Of a stretch of DNA of 54,833 nucleotides, positions 31,948 to 38,752 are shown one piece after another. Both the position numbers and the translations under genes were made by a program. Under the pieces are notes generated by a model. That model was not told the DNA's origin and did not search any database. It was given only the letters and a program-made list of their open reading frames with translations. This DNA comes from CAZWUW01 sp964636895 (lineage in GTDB: Bacteria; Bacillota; Thermincolia; Thermincolales; CAZWUW01), in the NCBI GenBank assembly GCA_964636895.1, contig CAZWUW010000007.1:1-54833 (forward strand), read 5' to 3'. Each line of letters starts with the position of its first letter. Within the stretch, counting starts at the first letter, position 1.

Positions 31948-33168
31948 TTGTCCGAACGGCGCCGGGTTTTGCTCGGAATTGTGGCAGTGGTAATGGTTTT
32001 ATTGGTGGTCGGCAGTGGCTTGGTCACTACCGCGATGATTTTAAATTACAAAAATGTAGGCACTTTGACCCGGGTAATATCGCTTATTGATAAAAACTAC
32101 CTGGAAAAGGCAAGCTCAGCGGCATTGGTTGAGGGCGCTATTAAAGGGGTCGTGGATGCTCTCGGTGATCCATATTCTGTTTATATGCCGGCCAAGGAGT
32201 TTAAAAAACTGCAGGAACAGGTCAAAGGTTTTTTTGGCGGGGTAGGTATTTATGTTGATACCCGCGGCGGTCAGCTGACGGTGGCCAGGCCCATTGAAGG
32301 CACCCCGGCTTTTAAAGCCGGGATGAAATCCGGTGATGTGATTATGAGAATTAATGATAAAGAAACTAAGGGGATGGATCCGGACATTGCCATCAGCATG
32401 ATGCGGGGGCCGGTGGGCACATCGGTGACCCTGGTGGTTTTTCGCAAGTCGGCACATAAGATGCTGACCTTCAAAATTACCCGGGAAGAGATTGAGGTGC
32501 CTTCGGCAGAAGGAAAAATCCTGCCTGGAACGGATATTGCTTATGTCCAACTCAGTTTGTTTACGTCTGTTACAGATAATGAGCTTAGCAATGTCTTTGC
32601 CAAGTTAATCAAAGGGCGCACCGGTAAAGAGGTGTCGACAGCTAATTTTGCCGAGTTCGGCCGGGAATTGAAGAAGTCGGGGATTAAAGGTATTATCTTT
32701 GATTTGCGGGATAATCCCGGGGGTGAACTGGAGGCTGCCGTTAGGGTGGCGGATTTCTTTGTGCCTGAAGGGCCGATTGTGCATATAGATTACCGGTCCG
32801 GTCAGGATGAAACTTACAAGGCTGACGCCAACAGGGTCAATTTGCCTCTGGTGGTGCTGGTTAATGGGGGCAGCGCCAGTGCCTCGGAGATTGTCGCCGG
32901 TGCTGTCAAAGAGACTAAAGCCGGTACGGTGGTGGGTACCAAGACCTTTGGCAAAGGTGTGGTCCAGTCGGTTTTTCCGCTGCAGAATGATGCCGGATTG
33001 AAGCTGACTACTGCCCGTTACCTGACTCCCCAAAAGCATGATATCAACAAGAAGGGTATTACGCCTGATGTTGTAGTGGAAATACCGGAAATGGAAACTT
33101 ATGATGAGGCCAAAGATACTCAGTTACAAAAGGCTGTTAGTATTATCAGGGAAAAAGGCAACAGGTAA
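31948..33168 (+). CDS. C-terminal processing peptidase, S41 family (CtpA/CtpB-like)
   Basis: The 406-residue protein has an N-terminal membrane anchor (VLLGIVAVVMVLLVVGSGLVTT). A PDZ domain follows at about 95-175 (GIYVDTRGGQLTVARPIEGTPAFKAGMKSGDVI). The S41 catalytic domain carries the Ser in NGGSASASEIVAGAV and the Lys in GTKTFGKGVVQSVF. It cleaves the C-terminal ends of exported proteins at the membrane surface. In B. subtilis the gene here is ctpB, which acts on SpoIVFA during sporulation. AGGTGGGTG supports TTG 31948 rather than GTG 31912, and the shorter form gives a normal basic N-terminus. A minJ-like gene follows, as in B. subtilis. Confidence 0.93.
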   Translation: MSERRRVLLGIVAVVMVLLVVGSGLVTTAMILNYKNVGTLTRVISLIDKNYLEKASSAALVEGAIKGVVDALGDPYSVYMPAKEFKKLQEQVKGFFGGVGIYVDTRGGQLTVARPIEGTPAFKAGMKSGDVIMRINDKETKGMDPDIAISMMRGPVGTSVTLVVFRKSAHKMLTFKITREEIEVPSAEGKILPGTDIAYVQLSLFTSVTDNELSNVFAKLIKGRTGKEVSTANFAEFGRELKKSGIKGIIFDLRDNPGGELEAAVRVADFFVPEGPIVHIDYRSGQDETYKADANRVNLPLVVLVNGGSASASEIVAGAVKETKAGTVVGTKTFGKGVVQSVFPLQNDAGLKLTTARYLTPQKHDINKKGITPDVVVEIPEMETYDEAKDTQLQKAVSIIREKGNR

Positions 33169-33174
33169 TGTTGG

Positions 33175-33207
33175 GCCACGAAGTCTGTGCTGATTTCGTG
33201 GCTTTCT
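33175..33207 (+). terminator. Hairpin after ctp, weak terminator
   Basis: GCCACGAA (33175-33182) pairs with TTCGTGGC (33195-33202) around a 12-base loop, followed by TTTCTGTT. The T tract is interrupted, so read-through into the next gene is likely. Confidence 0.5.
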
Positions 33208-33223
33208 GTTATGAGGTGATTTC

Positions 33224-34465
33224 GTGGCGTTTTTTGTGCAATTGAGCGGCGAAGTCCTGAATGGTCTTGTGGCGGCGTTGCAGAACGTGGTCTTTTGGAT
33301 AATTGTGGCGCTGGTAGCTTTTCAGTACCGGCGGATTGCCGGAACCAGGGAAAAGCTTTTTGGAGTAAAGGCCGGCTCAATTTACAGAGATACATTTTTG
33401 GCCGTCGGACATGGTGTTATTGGGGGGGTGGCAGGCAGTTACCTGTTGATCCTGACCGGGGTGACCCTGGACAATGTAGGCATTCAGTATATTTGGCCGT
33501 TGGCCGTATTTTTAATGTTAATAAACCCCAGATTTCTTTGTTTTGCTTATGCCGGCGGCATTATAGCCGTCAGCAGCCTGCTGCTGGGGATGCCGGCGGG
33601 CTTAAGTATTCCCCAGTTAATGGCGCTGGTAGCCATTTTGCATCTTATAGAGAGTATTTTGATTGTTATGGGTGGTCATGCCGGTGCGACACCGATGTAT
33701 ACAAAAGACCGGGCAGGAAATATTGTGGGTGGCTTTACCCTGCAAAAGTTCTGGCCTATTCCGATTGTTGCTCTGGTAATGACGGTCACTCAACAAATAC
33801 AGGGGCCTGAATACATTAATATGCCTGACTGGTGGCCTTTAATAAAAACCTCAGCCGGTGCAGACAATGATTTTACTTATGCGTTGGTGCCTGTTATAGC
33901 CGCGTTAGGATATGGGGATCTGGCGGTGGCCCGGACGCCGGCCGAAAAGAGCAAGGTATCGGCCCGCAACTTGTCTATATACAGTTTAGTGCTGCTGGTT
34001 CTGGCGGGATTGGCGTCCAGATGGGATTTGTTTGCCTGGGCGGCGGCTTTTTTTGCGCCGTTAGGCCATGAACTGGTTATTTTTATCAGCCAGAACATGG
34101 AATACCGGGAACGGCCATTATTTACCCCGCCGGCACGCGGAGTTATGGTGCTGGAAGCTGTGCCCAACTCGCCGGCGGCAGCTATGGGGATTAAGTGCGG
34201 GGACGTTGTTTATGCTGTCAACGGTAATCAGGTCAACGGCAAGCAGGAAATAGCGGATATCATGCTATACAGGCCGCCGTTGGTAGAAGTGGAGTTCGTC
34301 AGCCGGCTAACCGGCCGGTGGCAGCGAGGTAACGCGCGACTGCAGCCTTTTCAACCGCTGGGAATAATTTTTGTGCCGGAAGGTGATGAGGGTGTTTATG
34401 TGGAAATGAAGAATGTAAGTTTGCTCCGGCGGCTGTGGAGTAAAATGTTTAAGGGCAGGCAATAA
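33224..34465 (+). CDS. MinJ-like membrane protein with C-terminal PDZ domain
   Basis: The 413-residue protein has about eight membrane helices in its first 290 residues (for example YIWPLAVFLMLINPRFLCFAY and IPIVALVMTVTQQI). A PDZ domain lies at about 300-380 (RGVMVLEAVPNSPAAAMGIKCGDVVYAVNGNQV). This is the layout of B. subtilis MinJ (YvjD), which links DivIVA to MinD at the poles and septum. The position directly after a ctpB-like gene is the same as in B. subtilis. Identity of function cannot be shown, and other PDZ-membrane proteins with this layout exist. GAGGTGATTTC lies before GTG 33224. It may place the division or polar machinery, or support cell-surface processing by the preceding protease. 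Confidence 0.7.
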   Translation: MAFFVQLSGEVLNGLVAALQNVVFWIIVALVAFQYRRIAGTREKLFGVKAGSIYRDTFLAVGHGVIGGVAGSYLLILTGVTLDNVGIQYIWPLAVFLMLINPRFLCFAYAGGIIAVSSLLLGMPAGLSIPQLMALVAILHLIESILIVMGGHAGATPMYTKDRAGNIVGGFTLQKFWPIPIVALVMTVTQQIQGPEYINMPDWWPLIKTSAGADNDFTYALVPVIAALGYGDLAVARTPAEKSKVSARNLSIYSLVLLVLAGLASRWDLFAWAAAFFAPLGHELVIFISQNMEYRERPLFTPPARGVMVLEAVPNSPAAAMGIKCGDVVYAVNGNQVNGKQEIADIMLYRPPLVEVEFVSRLTGRWQRGNARLQPFQPLGIIFVPEGDEGVYVEMKNVSLLRRLWSKMFKGRQ

Positions 34466-34570
34466 AGGCACCCAATATGCGGCAAATTATGGTACAATGG
34501 TAAAAATAATGTAAATTTTGTCGTTAATTCAGGGCAGTTATGGACTGGTAAAGGTTGCGGGGTGGATAAG

Positions 34571-35644
34571 ATGCGGGCGCTATCGGTGGATTTTGTCCAA
34601 CCGGGTATGGTGGTGGGCAAAACCATATATGGGGAGCACAGCAAAATTCTGTTGGCCAAGGGTGTGCCTCTGACGGAGGTTTTTATTCGCCGGTTAAAGG
34701 AACTCGGGGTTATGTCCCTGTATATTACTGACGATAACCTCGGGGATATTGAGGTGGATGAAATTATTTCGGAACAGACCCGGGCGGAAGCCGTCAAGCT
34801 TACCGGGGAAACCTTCCGGAACGTAAAGATTAACACCAAAATGAATGTTGTGAAGGTTGGCCAGATAGTTGACCGGATAATTCAAGAAATCCTGAACAAA
34901 GGAAATTTTATCCAGTGCCTGATAGATATCCGGGCATTGAATACTTTTACTTTTGCACACTGTGTGAATGTAGCCGTGCTTTCCCTTATTACCGGGGTTG
35001 GGTTGGGGTTTGCCCGGGATAAACTGAAACAACTGGCGGTTGGCGCGCTTTTTCATGATATTGGGAAAACAGGGCTGCCGGACGACCTGCTGATGAAACG
35101 GGAGGCTCTTACGGCTAAAGAAATTGTTGAGGTACAAAAACACGCAGAAGCCGGATTTAATATATTGCGCAAAATTGAAGGGATTAGTTTGCTGTCAGCC
35201 CATGTGGCTTTTCAACACCATGAGTGCTATGACGGCACCGGCTATCCCCGCACCTTGCGGGACAGCGGCATTAATGAATTTGCCAGGATTGTGGCTGTTG
35301 CCGATTGTTATGATAATCTTACCTCAGACCGGCCCGGCAGGATGCGGCTTTACCCTCAGCATGCGATTGAATACCTGATTTTGAACAGTGGTACTTATTT
35401 TGATCCTGAAATAGTGAGGAAATTTGTACATAACGTAGCTTTTTTCCCAGTGGGCACGCCGGTATTGATGAACAGTGGGGAAAAGGGTGTGGTGGTCAGG
35501 GCCCATAAAGGTTTTCCTACCCGACCGGTTGTACGTGTTATTAGAGACCGGGAAGGTGAACCGGTGAACCCGCCTTTTGAAGTGGATTTGCTGGACAAGC
35601 ATGTCTATTTTTTAACCGGCGTGCTGCCGGAAGATGAGTTTTAA
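34571..35644 (+). CDS. HD-GYP domain protein, probable c-di-GMP phosphodiesterase
   Basis: The 357-residue soluble protein has an N-terminal region (about 1-110, VDFVQPGMVVGKTIYGEHS, DUF3391-like) and a complete HD-GYP domain at about 125-320. Visible are HCVNVAVLSL, LFHDIGKTGLPDDLL, KHAEAGFNILRK, HVAFQHHECYDGTGYP and IVAVADCYDNLTSDRPGR, so both the metal ligands and the GYP motif are present. The family hydrolyses c-di-GMP to GMP and so controls motility and biofilm. A short C-terminal part follows (GEKGVVVRAHKGFPTRPVVRVI), a beta-rich tail found in many Firmicute HD-GYP proteins. GGGGTGG supports ATG 34571 over GTG 34562. It is adjacent to a PP2C-like gene, with which it may share a signalling task. 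Confidence 0.9.
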   Translation: MRALSVDFVQPGMVVGKTIYGEHSKILLAKGVPLTEVFIRRLKELGVMSLYITDDNLGDIEVDEIISEQTRAEAVKLTGETFRNVKINTKMNVVKVGQIVDRIIQEILNKGNFIQCLIDIRALNTFTFAHCVNVAVLSLITGVGLGFARDKLKQLAVGALFHDIGKTGLPDDLLMKREALTAKEIVEVQKHAEAGFNILRKIEGISLLSAHVAFQHHECYDGTGYPRTLRDSGINEFARIVAVADCYDNLTSDRPGRMRLYPQHAIEYLILNSGTYFDPEIVRKFVHNVAFFPVGTPVLMNSGEKGVVVRAHKGFPTRPVVRVIRDREGEPVNPPFEVDLLDKHVYFLTGVLPEDEF

Positions 35645-35657
35645 GGAGTATTTTTTT

Positions 35658-36896
35658 ATGCGTCATGTTGGGTTTACTACTGGAGAAATAAGCTTTCTTT
35701 ATTATATCAGTTCCGGCTTGTTTGCCGTGAACAAACCAAAAGATTTGGGTGCTTTTGCGGAGTTTGCCGGTGAAGAGCTTAACCTTGCCGGTTGCAGCAT
35801 CTGGAGCCAGGATGATGATGCTCCCGGTCCGGAAAGGCTGGGTTTTTATCAACGGCAGGATGATGTGATACTTGACTATTTACCAAACCTGGATTATCAG
35901 GTGGCCTGTGAGGTTATCGCATCCGGTGAAATGCTGGTGGAAAATAATATTGGCAATAAGGCTGGTTTTAAGGCCGGTCCATTATGTCCCGGCCTGATTG
36001 CTTTGCCCCTGTTGATTGAGCAGAAAGCTGCGGGTGCTTTGTGTCTCTGGGTAGGGAATTCTGCCGGAAATGAAACGGCGGTGTCGTTATATTTGGCCAG
36101 AGAAATGGCTCGTTTACTGGGTTTTAGCCTAGGCCGGCTGATAGGCCGCCGGGCGGTGGCAAGCAATCAAGCGGGGCCGGAAATAAATCAGGAAGATGTA
36201 TTATGGGCTGGGATGCCCCGACCAATTCCGGTTATCCCCGGTATTTCACTGGGTGTCCGCACCCTGGAAGCAGAAAGCCGGGACGGGGATTTTTGTGAGT
36301 TTATCGTGACTAAAAGCAATAAATTAGTCATTCTGTTAGGTGGGATAATAGGTCAGGCTGCAGCGGTGCTGCCTTTTAAATATGCGGCCAGGCCGGTACT
36401 CAGGCTGCTGGCTCAAAAGGATGTCTCCCCGGGCGCGGCCTGTAGTGAGATGAATGGGCTTTTATATGATGAACTGCATTGGTCGGGAGCGTTACTGGGC
36501 ATGATTTATGCCAGTTACAATCCGTTGAACGGCGACCTGATATACAGCAATGCCGGTTATAATAAGCCGTTAGTAATCAGCGAAAAAACAGGTGAAGTTG
36601 CTTTTAGGGGAACTTCCGAACCATATATTGGATTGACGGAAAAAGCAGCATATGCCCAAAAGTCGCTCCGCCTGAAAAGTGGCGACATTGCAGTATTCTT
36701 TTCCAACGGGGTATCGGAGCTGTTGAACGGCCAGGGGGTGCCTTATCCCCGGGAGCGGTTGGTGCAAACTGTGCAGAAGTATTTTTATTTTAACGCCCCC
36801 AGCCTCCTGGATTGCCTGGTGCTGGATATGCACCAGTTTCTTGGCGAACGCCGGCCGCTGGGACATGTCACGCTGGCAGTGTTGAAAGTTGAGTAA
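35658..36896 (+). CDS. GAF plus SpoIIE-like PP2C domain, metal ligands lost
   Basis: The 412-residue protein has an N-terminal GAF-like part (about 1-160, AGEELNLAGCSIWSQDD, LIALPLLIEQKAAGALCLWVG) and a C-terminal SpoIIE/RsbU-type PP2C domain (about 195-412). The fold is recognisable, but the residues that bind metal in active members are changed. GGDYYD reads DGDFCE, the DVSGKG region reads GGIIGQ, TDG reads SNG, and the final DDITL reads GHVTL. Three or four acidic ligands are therefore missing and phosphatase activity is unlikely. It may act as a binding or scaffold protein. AAGGAG at 35642-35647 supports ATG 35658 over ATG 35634. It follows the HD-GYP gene with a short gap. Confidence 0.72.
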   Translation: MRHVGFTTGEISFLYYISSGLFAVNKPKDLGAFAEFAGEELNLAGCSIWSQDDDAPGPERLGFYQRQDDVILDYLPNLDYQVACEVIASGEMLVENNIGNKAGFKAGPLCPGLIALPLLIEQKAAGALCLWVGNSAGNETAVSLYLAREMARLLGFSLGRLIGRRAVASNQAGPEINQEDVLWAGMPRPIPVIPGISLGVRTLEAESRDGDFCEFIVTKSNKLVILLGGIIGQAAAVLPFKYAARPVLRLLAQKDVSPGAACSEMNGLLYDELHWSGALLGMIYASYNPLNGDLIYSNAGYNKPLVISEKTGEVAFRGTSEPYIGLTEKAAYAQKSLRLKSGDIAVFFSNGVSELLNGQGVPYPRERLVQTVQKYFYFNAPSLLDCLVLDMHQFLGERRPLGHVTLAVLKVE

Positions 36897-36994
36897 AAAA
36901 TATCCGCTCAGGCAAAATTTCAACATTATTCCTATGGCGTTATTTGTGAATTTACGATATATTAGAAATATAAAGCCTTGTGCAGGTGATAATT

Positions 36995-37249
36995 TTGAGT
37001 TCGGAAAAAATTATGTTTTTGATTATGATCAGTTCCATGGCGCTTGTATTTAATATGGGTATGGGCTGTTGGCGAAAACTGGTCAGGAAGTATTCCTGGC
37101 GCTGGTTTCTGGCTATCCATATAGCGGTGCCTGTGATTTTTGTGCTGCGGGTTCAGGCCGGGCTGGATTACAACTACATTCCGGAACTGGTATTGTTTTC
37201 GATCGTAGGCCAGGTGCTTGGCAGTAAGTTAATGGACATGGGAAGTTGA
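36995..37249 (+). CDS. Small membrane protein of unknown function
   Basis: The 84-residue protein has two or three hydrophobic segments (IMFLIMISSMALVFNMGMG; RWFLAIHIAVPVIFVLRVQ; IPELVLFSIVGQVLG) separated by a basic loop (CWRKLVRKYSWR). No catalytic or ligand-binding motif is seen, and I do not recognise a family. AGGTGA at 36984-36989 is spaced for TTG 36995; the GTG at 36980 has no such site. It stands between the PP2C-like gene and the M-box element. It could be a small subunit or regulator in the membrane, but nothing in the sequence says of what. Confidence 0.55.
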   Translation: MSSEKIMFLIMISSMALVFNMGMGCWRKLVRKYSWRWFLAIHIAVPVIFVLRVQAGLDYNYIPELVLFSIVGQVLGSKLMDMGS

Positions 37250-37295
37250 CATTTTCCCAGTCATAACATATACTGGTAACAGAAAAATGTATATT

Positions 37296-37465
37296 TCTTC
37301 GTTAGGTGAGGCTTCTGCACAGATCATATGCCGCTGCCCGGAAATGTCGAGAGACGCCAATGGGTTAACAGGTATTACCGGATTAAGGTTTTACTTAATG
37401 TGGCTGGGTCCTTGGAGGGAACTCTAGCTGTGTACGTGTCAAAGCTCAGACGAGAGGGGAAGGTT
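37296..37465 (+). promoter_or_regulatory. M-box (ykoK) magnesium riboswitch
   Basis: The element carries the M-box core in order: GTTAGGTGAGGCTTCT (37301-37316), CCGCTGCCCGGAAATGTCG near 37332, AGACGCCAATGGGTTAACAG (37352-37371) and, at the end, CAGACGAGAGGGGAAG near 37447-37462. The middle has the expected paired arm around GGGTCCTTGGAGGGAACTC. M-boxes bind several Mg2+ ions and stop transcription when Mg2+ is plentiful. A terminator hairpin follows at 37487, and a CorA-like transporter gene lies downstream, as expected. Confidence 0.92.
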
Positions 37466-37486
37466 AATTGATATTTTTTTGTTGAA

Positions 37487-37516
37487 ATATGACCTTCTTT
37501 TAGGGGTCATTTTTTG
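37487..37516 (+). terminator. M-box-controlled terminator
   Basis: ATGACC (37489-37494) pairs with GGTCAT (37505-37510), with possible wobble pairs inside, followed by TTTTT. It is the expression platform of the M-box. Confidence 0.8.
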
Positions 37517-37560
37517 TTTTGCATAGGAAAGCATGAAATCTGTTTAACTTTAGGATAATA

Positions 37561-37638
37561 AAGGCGGTGGTAGGTATGGAACCTGGCCCTAGTCAGCTGC
37601 GTATAATAACTATAATCCGGGGTTTTGCTCGCCGCCTT
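37561..37638 (+). other. Second leader hairpin between M-box terminator and corA
   Basis: AAGGCGG (37561-37567) pairs with CCGCCTT (37632-37638), enclosing a 64-base region with a smaller AGGT/ACCT hairpin (37572-37584). It is not part of the known M-box fold. The corA ribosome binding site (AAGGGGGG) lies about 22 bases downstream. Confidence 0.45.
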
Positions 37639-37674
37639 AATATCGGTAAGCCGACCCCATAAGGGGGGATTCAA

Positions 37675-38598
37675 ATGAGAGTGAATAAGGTCACTTTTGG
37701 TGACCTGACATGGATTGATATTATCAGCCCTACTCATGAGGAAACCAAGTATTTGGGGGAGGTCTATGCATTTCACCCGCTGGTGCTGGAAGACTGCCTT
37801 TCGGAGAATCAGCGCTCAAAAGTGGATGAATATGACGATTATTTGTTCCTTGTACTACACTTTCCCCGTTATTACAAACATGATCAGCGGCTTTCTTCAG
37901 AAGAAGTGGATATTTTTATCGGCAAAAATTACCTGATTACTTTACATGAAGGTGAACTTAAACCCCTGGTCAACTTTTTTCGCGCTTGTTTAGAGCAGGA
38001 AGAGGTACGCCGGCGGTTTATGAATCAGGGTTCCGGGTTTTTGTTGTATGAAGTTACCAGGCGGCTTTTTAATTACTGTTTTCCGATGCTTGATAAAATC
38101 GGCACCAACCTGGGTCAAATGGAGCGCCAGATTTTCAACAGCCGTTCGCGGAAGATGCTGGAGGAAATATCCCGTCTGAAACTGGAGATTATTAATTTCC
38201 GCAAAGTAATTAAACCACTCCGGCCGGTTATCCAGACCTTGGAAGGAGTCATTAACAGGTTTCTGCCGGAAGACCTGGAAGTTTATTTTGATGATATTAC
38301 CGACCAAATCGAAAAAATATGGGATTTGCTGGAGAATTCTAAGGAGGTTGTGGATTCGCTGCGGGAGACATTTGAGGCCAATACTTCTTATCGGATAAAT
38401 AACCTAATGCGGATTTTCACGGTCATTTCGGTAATTATTCTGCCCATGACGCTGGTTAACGGATTGTTTTCCATGAATGTCAAAGGGATACCTTTTGCCG
38501 GCTATAGTTTTGGGTTCTGGGTTACCCTGGGTATTACCGTTATCCCGGCCACCCTTATTGCTACAATGATGTATTTCAGGCGAAGCGAGTGGTTATAA
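37675..38598 (+). CDS. corA: CorA-like magnesium transporter (MIT family)
   Basis: The 307-residue protein has the CorA layout: a soluble alpha/beta N-domain, a long stalk helix (about 190-255) and two C-terminal membrane helices (MRIFTVISVIILPMTLVNGLF; YSFGFWVTLGITVIPATLIATMMYF). The family's pore-entrance motif GMN after the first helix reads SMN here (GLFSMNVKGIPF). The M-box upstream is strong evidence for Mg2+ as a transported ion. A loss of Gly in GMN is unusual for CorA, and related MIT proteins with altered motifs may differ in ion choice or direction. ATG 37675 has AAGGGGGG at the right distance. The gene is followed by a strong terminator. Confidence 0.88.
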   Translation: MRVNKVTFGDLTWIDIISPTHEETKYLGEVYAFHPLVLEDCLSENQRSKVDEYDDYLFLVLHFPRYYKHDQRLSSEEVDIFIGKNYLITLHEGELKPLVNFFRACLEQEEVRRRFMNQGSGFLLYEVTRRLFNYCFPMLDKIGTNLGQMERQIFNSRSRKMLEEISRLKLEIINFRKVIKPLRPVIQTLEGVINRFLPEDLEVYFDDITDQIEKIWDLLENSKEVVDSLRETFEANTSYRINNLMRIFTVISVIILPMTLVNGLFSMNVKGIPFAGYSFGFWVTLGITVIPATLIATMMYFRRSEWL

Positions 38599-38617
38599 GA
38601 GGTTACAACAGTCAAGA

Positions 38618-38652
38618 AAAAAATCCTGCCGGAAAAATGGCAGGATTTTTTT
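38618..38652 (+). terminator. Intrinsic terminator after corA
   Basis: AAATCCTGCC (38621-38630) pairs with GGCAGGATTT (38639-38648) around an eight-base loop, followed by TTTT. Confidence 0.92.
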
Positions 38653-38681
38653 ATCTGCCATGACCCAAACTGGTGTTCTTG

Positions 38682-38690
38682 TGGTATAAT
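38682..38690 (+). promoter_or_regulatory. uvrB: Extended -10 promoter of uvrB
   Basis: TGGTATAAT at 38682-38690 is a perfect extended -10 (TGnTATAAT). The -35 region is weak (TGACCC at 38661). No LexA box of the Firmicute type (CGAACnnnnGTTCG) is visible nearby. Confidence 0.6.
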
Positions 38691-38691
38691 G

Positions 38692-38726
38692 AAAAAGCAG
38701 CGTAAAATAAAATATCGCTGTTTTTT
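38692..38726 (+). terminator. Terminator-like hairpin in the uvrB leader
   Basis: CAGCG (38698-38702) pairs with CGCTG (38716-38720), extended by A's on the left and T's on the right, followed by TTTTTT (38721-38726). It lies directly downstream of the proposed transcription start, so it could act as an attenuator of uvrB. Confidence 0.5.
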
Positions 38727-38752
38727 GGCAATAATATTTATAGGGTGATAAT

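Noticed and set aside
38661..38752. LexA (SOS) box before uvrB
   Set aside because: No CGAACnnnnGTTCG-like palindrome is visible in the leader or the promoter.
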